A stretch of 64,000 nt of DNA from Faeciplasma sp964650705 (GTDB lineage: Bacteria; Bacillota; Clostridia; Oscillospirales; Ruminococcaceae). A model generated the notes under the pieces. It was not told the origin of the DNA. It saw only the letters and a list, made by a program, of their open reading frames with translations, and ran no database searches. Shown here in pieces: positions 25,176 to 33,525 of the stretch. Position 1 is the stretch's first letter. Each line of letters begins with the position of its first letter. The position numbers and the translations under genes are program-made. The stretch covers positions 62,001 to 126,000 of the forward strand of contig CAZYUJ010000003.1 of NCBI GenBank assembly GCA_964650705.1. The letters run 5' to 3'.

Positions 25176-25492
25176 CAGATATCCTCCGTATTTTCAACTT
25201 CTTCAACAGAAGTGTTGGTGTCGATATTTTCTAAATTAGGATTTCTCTTTCTTTCCCCTTTTAAGGTGTATAGGTGAAACTTTTCGGGAACGTGGTCCAC
25301 TCCGCCCATGCTCCAAGGATTGCATCTCAAAATACGCCACACAGCCAATATTGAGCCTTTTACGGCGCCGTGCTTTTTAATAGCTGTCAAAGCATATGCA
25401 GAGCAGGTCGGATAGTATTTGCAGCAAGGCGGTTTTAACGGGGAAATAACTTTTCGGTAAAACTTAATTAACAGTTCTAATATTTTTTTCAC
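25175..25492 (-). CDS. yidD: Membrane protein insertion efficiency factor YidD
   Basis: This 105-residue small protein has the family signature FYRKVISPLKPPCCKYYPTCSAYALTAIKKHGAVKG, including the conserved three-Cys cluster, and RCNPWSMGGVDHVP. The N-terminal amphipathic helix would lie on the inner membrane surface. Its exact mechanism is unknown; it assists membrane insertion. It lies between rnpA and yidC with overlaps at both ends. The C-terminal 30 residues are an acidic, family-variable tail. Confidence 0.93.
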   Translation of the reverse strand: MKKILELLIKFYRKVISPLKPPCCKYYPTCSAYALTAIKKHGAVKGSILAVWRILRCNPWSMGGVDHVPEKFHLYTLKGERKRNPNLENIDTNTSVEEVENTEDI

Positions 25493-25824
25493 TTTGCCTT
25501 GTTCATTTCTTTTGTGAGCCGATTGAAATATCCGCTCAGCTCGTCCGTCTTTTTTCCTTTGATCCCTTCGCGAGCCACAATAACGATATCATAACCTATC
25601 GGGAAAAGCATTTCCTTTTGCCGATACCCCTCACGAAGGATCCGCTTTGCGCGGTTTCTTGTAACTGCGTTGCCGAGCTTTTTGCCGGCTGTGATTCCCA
25701 ATCTGTTTACAGGCAGCTTGTTGGGCATGTAATACGCCACAACACTGTCACAGGCAACAAACTTGCCCTTTCTGTAAAGCTTTAAAAAAACCTTAGAGTC
25801 TTTTAAGATCTCAGTGAATAACAT
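25489..25824 (-). CDS. rnpA: Ribonuclease P protein component
   Basis: This is the protein subunit that helps RNase P RNA trim tRNA 5' ends. The 111-residue protein has the RNR signature GNAVTRNRAKRILREGYR near residue 50 and a basic central cleft. ATG 25824 follows AGGTGG with a 5-nt gap; an in-frame start 18 codons upstream reads through hydrophobic residues foreign to the family. It overlaps yidD by 4 nt and follows rpmH. Confidence 0.95.
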   Translation of the reverse strand: MLFTEILKDSKVFLKLYRKGKFVACDSVVAYYMPNKLPVNRLGITAGKKLGNAVTRNRAKRILREGYRQKEMLFPIGYDIVIVAREGIKGKKTDELSGYFNRLTKEMNKAK

Positions 25825-25924
25825 TTTCGCCACCTGTAAAACAAAATTGAAAAAAGCGTTACTAAAAAGAAAGACCACAAAAGTTTTGTGGTCATAGACC
25901 TCTTTGGTTAGGTCTTAAGAAAAA

Positions 25925-26068
25925 TTAGTAGGTAAGTCTTGCTCTGCCCTTAGCGCGTCTGCGAGCTAAAACCTTACGACCGTTCTTGGTAGCCATTCTC
26001 TTAAAGAAACCGTGCTCTTTTTTTCTGTGGATCTTCTTAGGCTGATATGTTCTTTTAATCTGAGCCAT
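25925..26068 (-). CDS. rpmH: 50S ribosomal protein L34
   Basis: This 47-residue basic protein begins MAQIKRTYQPKKIHRKKEHGF, continues with the conserved RMATKNGRKVLARRRAKGR core and ends RLTY. Length and sequence are typical of L34. AAGGAGG precedes the ATG. It is the first gene of the leftward rpmH-rnpA-yidD-yidC-jag-mnmE-mnmG-rsmG line that marks the origin in many bacteria. Confidence 0.97.
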   Translation of the reverse strand: MAQIKRTYQPKKIHRKKEHGFFKRMATKNGRKVLARRRAKGRARLTY

Positions 26069-26174
26069 TTTCGCTTGCCTCCTTGTCATATATAGTCATA
26101 TGGCAATGTCCATATTTTTATGGGCAAACTCGCTGAAACACAAAATTTCAGTCTTGATACCCTTGCAATTTAGC

Positions 26175-26204
26175 ATTATACATCACATCAAAGGCAATTG
26201 TCAA
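26175..26204 (-). promoter_or_regulatory. SigA promoter of rpmH
   Basis: On the minus strand, TTGACA (26199-26204) and TATAAT (26175-26180) with an 18-nt spacer; the leader is about 100 nt. Confidence 0.85.
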
Positions 26205-26311
26205 TAGATTAGAAAAACTTTTCACCGATTAAACCATTTATTTTCTTAACATTCATCAAAAAGTCCGTTGAAATATACAAATTTGACTATACTATTTATA
26301 ATATATTTTTC
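26205..26311. other. rpmH-dnaA intergenic region, AT-rich
   Basis: Together with its flanks, this is the 375-nt gap between divergent rpmH and dnaA. It carries the two divergent promoters and an AT-rich middle. I found no canonical DnaA box (TTATCCACA or one-mismatch forms) by eye, so it is less likely than the dnaA-dnaN gap to be the unwinding site. Confidence 0.5.
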
Positions 26312-26340
26312 TTGAAAAATAAGATGAAATGTAGTATACT
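26312..26340 (+). promoter_or_regulatory. SigA promoter of dnaA
   Basis: TTGAAA (26312-26317), a 17-nt spacer and TATACT (26335-26340), about 100 nt before the dnaA start. Confidence 0.8.
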
Positions 26341-26443
26341 TATTTGTATAAATGCAATGATGGGAAACTGTCTGCCTATATAGCCGTGAGAGGAGAATTT
26401 TTGCGGCAAAATAACATTATTTATGAAAGGAATTATAAAAAAT

Positions 26444-27799
26444 ATGGATTCATTCTTTGAGTTATATGAAAACGTCCGCCGCGTGATGCAGGCTGATCCG
26501 AAGGTCAGCGAAATTAGCTACCGCCAATGGATATCACGTGTTGAGCCGTTAAAATTCGAACACAAAACCGCCTATCTTATTGTAGAAAACAAATTTCTAA
26601 AGACCACCGTCGAAGATTATTTTAAGGATGTTTTTATAAAAGCCTTTGAAGAGGTCATGGGGTTTGCCGTTAACGTGGAATTTGTCCTTAAGGGCGAAGA
26701 AAAAGCTGACGGCTTCCACGAGATCGAGCGTCAGATGGCTGACCTTATAGCAAGCCACCGCAGATCTGATTATGATCTGACCTTTGAAAACTTCATCAAG
26801 GGCAAATCAAACGAGCTCGCCTATGCTTACTGCATCGCAGTTTCGGGAAAGAACAACTTGAGCAACCAGATAAACAAGGCTGTTTTCAACCCGCTTTTCA
26901 TCTATGGCGATTCGGGACTCGGAAAGACTCACCTTTTGCGTGCTATAGAGCATGAAGTAAAGAAAAATCACCCGACCCTTAACGTCATCTATACCACCGG
27001 CGAAAGCTTCACAAACGAGCTTGTCCGTGCCGTTTCCGAAAAGGACACCATCTCCTTCCACGAAAAATACCGCAAGGCTGATTTTTTGTTGGTCGACGAT
27101 ATTCAGTTCATCGCAGGAAAGGAAATGACACAGGAAGAGTTCTTCCACACCTTTAACGCACTTTATGAGCGCGGAAAACAGGTCGTTTTAACTTCGGACA
27201 TCTCCCCCAACAGAATCAAAAAGCTTGAAGAAAGGATCAAGACAAGATTTACCTTGGGCGTACAGGCTGACGTTCAGCCGCCGGATTTTGAAACAAGAAT
27301 GGCTATCGTTCAAAGAAAGGCTGAGCTTTTGGATCTTAACCTTCCCGAAGGCGTCGCAAGGATCATTGCCGAGAAGATCAAAAACAACATCCGTCAGCTC
27401 GAAGGCGCAGTCAATAAGATCAAGGGCTTAACGATGTTCTCAAACGAATCTCCCTCGATCTCTATGGCACAGCGTGTCATAAAGGAAACCTTGATCGACT
27501 CACAGCCTGCTGAGATAACCGTTGAAAGAATTTTGACAGACGTTGGTGCTGCGTTCGGCGTTTCCGCTGACGATATGCGTTCTGCGAACCGCAACGCACA
27601 GATCTCTTTAGCAAGAAAGATCGCTGTATACATAATCCGTGAGGTCAAGGGTATGAGCTTCACCGCTATCGGAGATGAATTCAAGAGAAATCACTCGACG
27701 ATGACCATATCATATGCTGACGTTAAAGACCTTATGGTAAAGAATCATGATCTGAAAGAAACTATCGACGATCTCATCAAAAATTTGAAGACGATATAA
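26444..27799 (+). CDS. dnaA: Chromosomal replication initiator protein DnaA
   Basis: This AAA+ initiator binds and opens oriC. The 451-residue protein has domain I (about 1-85), a short linker, the ATPase with Walker A YGDSGLGKTHLLRAI near residue 150 and Walker B FLLVDDIQFIAGKE near 213, and the C-terminal helix-turn-helix (about 365-451). The DNA-contact motif reads KRNHSTM, with N416 where nearly all DnaA proteins have Asp (RDHTTV in E. coli). ATG 26444 (MDSFFELYENV) matches family N-termini; an in-frame ATG at 26423 is the alternative. It has its own promoter and is followed by the candidate oriC. Confidence 0.97.
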   Translation: MDSFFELYENVRRVMQADPKVSEISYRQWISRVEPLKFEHKTAYLIVENKFLKTTVEDYFKDVFIKAFEEVMGFAVNVEFVLKGEEKADGFHEIERQMADLIASHRRSDYDLTFENFIKGKSNELAYAYCIAVSGKNNLSNQINKAVFNPLFIYGDSGLGKTHLLRAIEHEVKKNHPTLNVIYTTGESFTNELVRAVSEKDTISFHEKYRKADFLLVDDIQFIAGKEMTQEEFFHTFNALYERGKQVVLTSDISPNRIKKLEERIKTRFTLGVQADVQPPDFETRMAIVQRKAELLDLNLPEGVARIIAEKIKNNIRQLEGAVNKIKGLTMFSNESPSISMAQRVIKETLIDSQPAEITVERILTDVGAAFGVSADDMRSANRNAQISLARKIAVYIIREVKGMSFTAIGDEFKRNHSTMTISYADVKDLMVKNHDLKETIDDLIKNLKTI

Positions 27800-28147
27800 C
27801 AGCGTTTTCAACCGCTTTATCAAAATAAAACCGTTTATTAAAAAGGGTTTGTCCCGTTTTTTAGGGATCAAAAAAACAGATTCAACACAAGGCTGTTAAA
27901 AAATTCGGGTTTTCAAAAGATTTTTCGACACCTAACAAACAGTTTTTAAACTTTTAAACCTCAAAAAGATCTTTTAACATCTTTAAAAATCTTTCAAAAT
28001 CTGCTGTTGAAGCGAAAACCCTCATCAATAAACGACAAAAACCGCTTTTCAACAATTCAACGGTCTCTAATACTATAACTAAATATTTATATTCTATTTA
28101 TTTATTTTTTCAGAAAAAAATCATTTCTCAAAAAAGGAGTTTTAAAC
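27800..28147. other. oriC: Candidate replication origin (dnaA-dnaN interval)
   Basis: This 348-nt AT-rich gap lies between dnaA and dnaN, the usual oriC position in Firmicutes, near the strand switch of flanking genes. No TTATCCACA box is visible. Five TTCAAC-type motifs occur instead: 27805 (TTTTCAACC), 27880 (ATTCAACA), 28005 (inverted, TGTTGAAG), 28046 (TTTTCAACA) and 28055 (ATTCAACGG). The last pair abuts CGGTCTC and then an AT-rich stretch (28066-28115) that could be the unwinding element. Its bottom strand reads TAGTTATAGTATTAG, loosely like DnaA-trios. Confidence 0.65.
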
Positions 28148-29254
28148 ATGAAACTTATATGCAACAAGCAAAGTCTTTACGAAGCACTTATCAACGTTTC
28201 CAAAGCCGTAGCTGACAAATCCACTATTCCCGCACTCGAAGGCATTAAGTTCACCCTTGATCATTCCACTCTTTGGTTAACAGGATATGACCTTGAGATC
28301 GGTATCAAGACGTTCGTTCCCGTTGTATCTGATGACTGCGGCGAAATGATCATCAATTCAAGACTCTTTTCCGAGATCATTAAAAAGATGCCGACCGATG
28401 AGATCGAGATCGAGATATCTGATAATTTAGCTGTAACCATCATCGGCGGCGTTACCGAATATACCGTCAGCGCTGTTTCCGCTAATGAATATCCCGTGAT
28501 CCCTGAGTTTGTTGATGAAGAGACCGCAACCGTTTCACAGTCTGTATTAAAGAGCATGATCAACCAGACTATCTTTGCTGTTTCCCAAAACGATACAAAG
28601 CCGATATTGAAGGGTGAGCTTTTTGAGATAATTAATAACAACTTTAATATGGTCGCTATCGACGGCTTCAGATTGGCTGTCAGAACCGAAGTTATCAAGA
28701 ACGACAAAAACTTTAAATTTGTTGTTCCCTCAAAGACCTTGAATGAGGTTTCAAAGCTTTTAAAGGATGACGATGAGCTCCCCTGTGAGATCAGAGTTTC
28801 CAAAAAGCACATCGTTTTCGATTTCAACGGCTACACCGTTTTCACACGCTTGCTTGAAGGTGAGTTCCATAACTACCGCGGATCAATCCCTCAAAACAGC
28901 GTGACAGAAGTTATCATCGAAAAGCGTGATCTTATCAACTGTCTTGAAAGAGCACAGCTTTTGATAAATGAAAGGATCAAGAGCCCTGTAAGATGCATCT
29001 TTGACGGCGGAGCACTCAAGATAAGCTGTCAGACATCTATAGGAAAGATATTTGACGAGATCCCTGCTGACATTTCCGGCCCGAAGATCGAGATCGGCTT
29101 CAACTGTAAATATCTTTTGGATCCCTTAAAGGCGATACAAGACGACAAGATAAAGCTTTTGATGAACGGCGGAAACCTGCCGATGAAGATCGTTCCCATT
29201 AAAAATAATGAATACACCTATTTAGTATTGCCTGTAAGACTTAAGACTGAATAA
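28148..29254 (+). CDS. dnaN: DNA polymerase III sliding clamp, beta subunit
   Basis: This ring-shaped processivity clamp is loaded onto DNA for replication and repair. The 368-residue protein has the three-domain clamp pattern, starting MKLICNKQSLYEALINVSKAV and ending with the conserved YLVLPVRLK C-terminus. AAAAGGAG precedes ATG 28148. It heads a rightward line with yaaA, recF and remB. Confidence 0.97.
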   Translation: MKLICNKQSLYEALINVSKAVADKSTIPALEGIKFTLDHSTLWLTGYDLEIGIKTFVPVVSDDCGEMIINSRLFSEIIKKMPTDEIEIEISDNLAVTIIGGVTEYTVSAVSANEYPVIPEFVDEETATVSQSVLKSMINQTIFAVSQNDTKPILKGELFEIINNNFNMVAIDGFRLAVRTEVIKNDKNFKFVVPSKTLNEVSKLLKDDDELPCEIRVSKKHIVFDFNGYTVFTRLLEGEFHNYRGSIPQNSVTEVIIEKRDLINCLERAQLLINERIKSPVRCIFDGGALKISCQTSIGKIFDEIPADISGPKIEIGFNCKYLLDPLKAIQDDKIKLLMNGGNLPMKIVPIKNNEYTYLVLPVRLKTE

Positions 29255-29298
29255 GTTTCAACACCTTTTATAAAAACTGTTGAAAGATTGGAATGTAT

Positions 29299-29517
29299 AT
29301 GAATATAGAAGAAATAAAGATCAGAGATGAATTTATAAAGCTTGACTCCCTTTTAAAGTTTGCGGGCGTCACCGAGACCGGCGGCATCGCAAAGGAGATC
29401 ATCACAGACGGAAAAGTTAAGGTCAACGGCGAGGTCTGCTTGATGAGAGGAAAAAAGATACGTCCCGGTGACAGCGTTGTTATCGATGAGATCGAGCTTG
29501 AGATAAAAGTTAAATGA
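29299..29517 (+). CDS. yaaA: S4-domain RNA-binding protein YaaA
   Basis: This 72-residue S4-like protein contains FIKLDSLLKFAGVTETGGIAKEIITDGKVKVNGEVCLMRGKKIRPGD, the fold shared with small ribosome-associated S4 proteins (YaaA/RlbA). In B. subtilis YaaA is linked to ribosome assembly. ATG 29299 has TTGGA at a workable distance; ATG 29293 is too close to it. The stop overlaps the recF start by 4 nt, so the two are coupled, as in other Firmicutes. Confidence 0.9.
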   Translation: MNIEEIKIRDEFIKLDSLLKFAGVTETGGIAKEIITDGKVKVNGEVCLMRGKKIRPGDSVVIDEIELEIKVK

Positions 29518-30626
29518 TTATTAAAAAAATCAGTGTTGACGGGTTCAAGAATTTGAGCGAGGTCGATATATCTCCCGAAAAAAAGGTGAACATCATCTGT
29601 GGCGAGAATGCACAGGGAAAGACAAACCTTATCGAAGCTATATGGCTGATGTCGGGTGCAAAAAGCTTTCGAAGCTCAAGACAAACTGACCTTGTCGGGT
29701 TTGAGCGTGATATCGCAAGGATCGACCTTTTGTTTGAAGACGATCAGCGTGAACAAACGATATCCGTTACATTACAGAAATCGACAAAAGAAAAAAAGAT
29801 TCTTTTGAACGGTGTGAAGCAGCGCTCGATGAGCAACCTTTTCGGAGTGTTGAAATGCGTTGTCTTTACCCCTGAGGATCTTGAGCTTTCAAAGGGCTCG
29901 CCTGATATTCGGCGCAATTTTATCGACCTTTGTATTTCACAGATCAAGCCTCAATATGCAAAGACGGTTTCGAAATATGAAACTGTGCTTGCTCAAAGAA
30001 ACACTTTGCTTAAAAATATCGCTATCGGCATTTCAAGCCAGAACGAGCTTGATGTTTGGGACATTCAGCTTGCAAGATTGGGCTCATATATATCTGTTTT
30101 GAGATATAATTTTGTCAAAAAGCTTGGGCTCTTTGCCGGAAGGCTTTATGATGAGATCTCAAAGCAGCGTGAGAAGATGACTCTTTCATATGCTTCGACC
30201 GTGTTTGAGGATCTTGAGGATCAGAGCGATTATAACGGAAAGATGGCTGATATTTTTCTGTGTGAGCTTGAAAGATCCAGAATCGAGGATATCCGTTTGG
30301 GATATACGACCGTCGGAGTTCACAGAGATGATATACTGATAAACATCGGCGGGATATCTGCCCGTGATTACGGCTCACAAGGACAAAATCGTTCGGCAGC
30401 TTTGTGCCTTAAACTCGGACAGGCATATATCCTGCATGAGGAAACAGGTGATATGCCCGTTATCCTTTTGGACGATGTTTTGAGCGAGCTTGACAGATCA
30501 AGAAAGGATTTCGTTCTTTCACAGATCGCAAATATGCAGATATTTATAACCTGTTGTGAACCGATAGATAAGATTTCGGGCGGAAGATTTTTAGTCAGTT
30601 CGGGAAAGATCGAGCGTGTGAGGTAG
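29514..30626 (+). CDS. recF: DNA replication and repair protein RecF
   Basis: This SMC-like ATPase loads RecA at single-strand gaps. The 370-residue protein has Walker A CGENAQGKTNLIEAIW near residue 30, the ABC-type signature area GSQGQNRSAALCLKLGQA near 285 and Walker B PVILLDDVLSELD near 315. Its N-terminus overlaps yaaA. Normal length and position. Confidence 0.96.
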   Translation: MIIKKISVDGFKNLSEVDISPEKKVNIICGENAQGKTNLIEAIWLMSGAKSFRSSRQTDLVGFERDIARIDLLFEDDQREQTISVTLQKSTKEKKILLNGVKQRSMSNLFGVLKCVVFTPEDLELSKGSPDIRRNFIDLCISQIKPQYAKTVSKYETVLAQRNTLLKNIAIGISSQNELDVWDIQLARLGSYISVLRYNFVKKLGLFAGRLYDEISKQREKMTLSYASTVFEDLEDQSDYNGKMADIFLCELERSRIEDIRLGYTTVGVHRDDILINIGGISARDYGSQGQNRSAALCLKLGQAYILHEETGDMPVILLDDVLSELDRSRKDFVLSQIANMQIFITCCEPIDKISGGRFLVSSGKIERVR

Positions 30627-30629
30627 AGT

Positions 30630-30899
30630 ATGTTTTTACATTTGGGAAACGACCACATGGTTGAAATTAAAAACATCGTGGCGATTTTTGATATCGAAAA
30701 TGCCTCGACCTCGAGGATCACAAAAGAGTTTTTGTCCCGATCGGGAAAAGCAAAGAGAGTTATAAGCTGTTCTTATGAGCTTCCGAAAAGCTTTATCGTG
30801 ACGCTGGATAAGGACTTTACAGAGATCGTTTATATCAGCGCAATTTCCGCTTCGACGCTTAAAAAGCGGTTAAAAAACATTACTAACGGTAAATTTTAA
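30630..30899 (+). CDS. remB: RemB-like DUF370 protein
   Basis: This 89-residue protein starts FLHLGNDHMVEIKNIVAIFDIENA and ends ISASTLKKRLKN, matching the YaaB/RemB (DUF370, extracellular matrix regulatory protein) family. It sits between recF and gyrB, as yaaB does in B. subtilis. RemA relatives are DNA-binding matrix and osmolyte regulators; RemB function is less clear. It starts 3 nt after recF. Confidence 0.88.
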   Translation: MFLHLGNDHMVEIKNIVAIFDIENASTSRITKEFLSRSGKAKRVISCSYELPKSFIVTLDKDFTEIVYISAISASTLKKRLKNITNGKF

Positions 30900-30945
30900 T
30901 TTATATATAACCATATGTATTATAAAAGATACGGAGGAAAACATT

Positions 30946-32910
30946 TTGGCTAATAATTTTGATGAGATCAACATCTCAGCGACTGCTGTTGACAAAGACA
31001 ACAATTATGACGCAAGTGAGATTCAGGTGCTTGAAGGACTTGAGGCTGTCAGAAAACGCCCCGGTATGTATATCGGCTCAACGGGCCCGAAGGGACTTCA
31101 CCACTTGGTATATGAGATCGTCACGAACGCGATCGACGAAGCTTTGGCAGGATATTGCACAAGGATCGACGTTGAGCTTTTAAAAGGCGACATCGTTCGT
31201 GTTATCGATAACGGACGCGGTATCCCAACGGGTATCCACCCAAAGGAAGGCATCTCGGCAGCAACAGTCGTATATACCATCCTTCACGCAGGCGGTAAGT
31301 TTGGCGGCGGCGGATATAAGGTTGCCGGCGGTCTGCACGGTGTTGGTGCATCGGTTGTTAACGCTTTGTCCGAATGGGTAGAGCTTACTATTCACGACGG
31401 AAAGAACATCCACTTCCAGCACTTCGACAGAGGTCATTATGACGAGCATATGAAGGTCGTCGGTGAGACTGATAAGACCGGAACTATCGTCACCTTCAAG
31501 GCTGACCCGCTTATCTTCGAGCAGTCAACAGAATATGACTATGACACACTTTTGAAGATGTTAAGGGAACAGGCTTTCCTTAACGCCGGCGTCAGAATCG
31601 TTTTCACTGACAGACGTGGCGATGAGGATATTGAGGTCGATCTTTGCTATGAAGGCGGTATCAGAGAGTTCGTTAAATATGAGCGCGATATAAGAGGACA
31701 CGAGGAGCTCTTCCCCGAAATCATCTACGTCGCAGGAACAAAGGACGACTATACCTGTGAGATAGCTTTGCAATATAACGATTCCTATAACGATCTGGTG
31801 CTTTCCTTTGCAAATAACGTAAGAACTCCCGACGGCGGTACCCACGAGACGGGCTTCAAGAAGGCACTTTGTAAGGTCATCAACGACTATGGCAAAAAGT
31901 TCGGTCTTTTGAAGGACGGCACACGTCTTTCCGAAGATGACGTCAGAGAGGGCATCATCGCAGTTGTTTCCGTCAAGCTCACAAACTGTGAGTTTGAGGG
32001 TCAGACAAAGGGAAGACTCGGCAACCCCGAGGTCAGACCTTTCGTTGAAGCACTCGTTTTGGAAAAGCTGATGAATTATCTTGAGGAAAACCCTCAAGTT
32101 GCAAAGACTGTGTTTGAAAAATCCGTTCAGGCACAAAAGGCAAGAGAAGCCGCAAAGCGTGCAAGAGATTTGACAAGAAGAAAGTCAGCTCTTGAATCCG
32201 CTTCGCTTCCCGGTAAACTCTCTGACTGCTCCGAGCGTGATGCTGAGCACACCGAGATATTCATCGTCGAGGGTGACTCTGCGGGCGGCTCCGCAAAGGA
32301 AGGAAGAGACAGAAGATATCAAGCTATCCTTCCTCTTTGGGGTAAGATGCTCAACGTTGAAAAAGCTCGTATCGACAAGGTCTACGGAAACGATAAGCTG
32401 ACTCCTGTTGTAACAGCTTTGGGAACCTCTATCGGTGAGGATTTCGATATAACGAAGCTCAGATATAATAAAGTTATCATCATGGCGGATGCCGACGTTG
32501 ACGGATGCCACATCAGAACACTTCTTTTAACCTTCTTCTTCAGATTTATGCGTCCTTTAATCGATGAGGGACATATCTATATCGCTCAGCCCCCTCTGTT
32601 CAAGATCCAAAAGGGCAAACAGGTCAGATATGCATATACAGACGAAGAGCGCGACGTTTATATCAAGGAGCTTTATGGCGACAACACCGGAAAGTCCGAC
32701 GTTCAGCGCTATAAGGGTCTCGGTGAGATGGACCCGATCCAGCTTTGGGAAACAACAATGGACCCTGAGACAAGAACTATCGTAAAGATCACTCTTGAGG
32801 ATGCTATTCAAGCTGACGAGACCTTCACAATTTTGATGGGCGACAAGGTAAATCCGAGACGTGAATTTATCGAAAAGAACGCTCAGTTTGCTTCTAACCT
32901 CGACTTCTAA
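30946..32910 (+). CDS. gyrB: DNA gyrase subunit B
   Basis: This is the ATPase subunit that drives negative supercoiling. The 654-residue protein has the GHKL ATPase (EIVTNAIDEALAG, VIDNGRGIPTGIH, GGLHGVGASVVNALS), the TOPRIM domain (IVEGDSAGGSAKEGRDRRYQAILPLWGK, MADADVDGCHIRTLLLTFFFR) and a C-terminal GyrA-binding tail. There is no E. coli-type insertion. The start is TTG 30946 after CGGAGGA with a normal gap; no ATG is suitable. Confidence 0.98.
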   Translation: MANNFDEINISATAVDKDNNYDASEIQVLEGLEAVRKRPGMYIGSTGPKGLHHLVYEIVTNAIDEALAGYCTRIDVELLKGDIVRVIDNGRGIPTGIHPKEGISAATVVYTILHAGGKFGGGGYKVAGGLHGVGASVVNALSEWVELTIHDGKNIHFQHFDRGHYDEHMKVVGETDKTGTIVTFKADPLIFEQSTEYDYDTLLKMLREQAFLNAGVRIVFTDRRGDEDIEVDLCYEGGIREFVKYERDIRGHEELFPEIIYVAGTKDDYTCEIALQYNDSYNDLVLSFANNVRTPDGGTHETGFKKALCKVINDYGKKFGLLKDGTRLSEDDVREGIIAVVSVKLTNCEFEGQTKGRLGNPEVRPFVEALVLEKLMNYLEENPQVAKTVFEKSVQAQKAREAAKRARDLTRRKSALESASLPGKLSDCSERDAEHTEIFIVEGDSAGGSAKEGRDRRYQAILPLWGKMLNVEKARIDKVYGNDKLTPVVTALGTSIGEDFDITKLRYNKVIIMADADVDGCHIRTLLLTFFFRFMRPLIDEGHIYIAQPPLFKIQKGKQVRYAYTDEERDVYIKELYGDNTGKSDVQRYKGLGEMDPIQLWETTMDPETRTIVKITLEDAIQADETFTILMGDKVNPRREFIEKNAQFASNLDF

Positions 32911-32919
32911 GGAGAAACA

Positions 32920-33501
32920 ATGGAACCTAAGCTTAATTTACAATACAAAATTTCCAAGGACGATTGGATGAGGGGCTATGACCTTTATTTCAAAATATTC
33001 AAAAAGAGAAGCATGATAATTAAGGCTGCGATCTTTGCGGCAACCTCGCTTTTGTTCGTTGACCAGATCGTTAAAGACCCCTCAAACACAACGGGCTGGC
33101 TTTGCTTCATCGTTTGTGTTGCGATGGTTGCGATGATCTTGATGAACTCCCGTATCGAGCGCAAGAATATGCAAAAAGCTCTTGAGGGCATCACCGACGA
33201 TACCTATGTCTTTGATCTTTTCGATGATTGCTTCACGGTTAAGACGATCGTGTCAGAAAAAGAAGAAAACTTGGAATATGACGAGGACGGAAATATTATT
33301 CCTTTGCCCGAGATAAAGCCGAGCGTTTGTTATTTCAACGACAGAGGTTTAAGATGTGTTGAAATATCTGAGCTCTATGCCGTATTTTCATACAGAGGCT
33401 GTTTCTTTATCCCTAAGACCGGGCTTGACACCGCTGAAAACGATGCTTTGAAGCAAAGCTTGATGACAGCTCTCGGAAATAAATACCGCGAAAAACTTTA
33501 A
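32920..33501 (+). CDS. Putative membrane protein, YcxB-like
   Basis: This 193-residue protein of unknown function has two adjacent hydrophobic helices (about residues 33-50 and 56-75) followed by a soluble mixed domain. That domain includes VFDLFDDCFTV and YFNDRGLRCVEISELYAVFSYRGCFFIPKTG, a pattern resembling the YcxB-like C-terminal domain. It is inserted between gyrB and gyrA, 9 nt after gyrB and closely followed by gyrA, so it is co-transcribed with gyrase. A link to gyrase function is not established. Confidence 0.75.
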   Translation: MEPKLNLQYKISKDDWMRGYDLYFKIFKKRSMIIKAAIFAATSLLFVDQIVKDPSNTTGWLCFIVCVAMVAMILMNSRIERKNMQKALEGITDDTYVFDLFDDCFTVKTIVSEKEENLEYDEDGNIIPLPEIKPSVCYFNDRGLRCVEISELYAVFSYRGCFFIPKTGLDTAENDALKQSLMTALGNKYREKL

Positions 33502-33525
33502 TGACAATTGAAAGAGTGTGATTTT

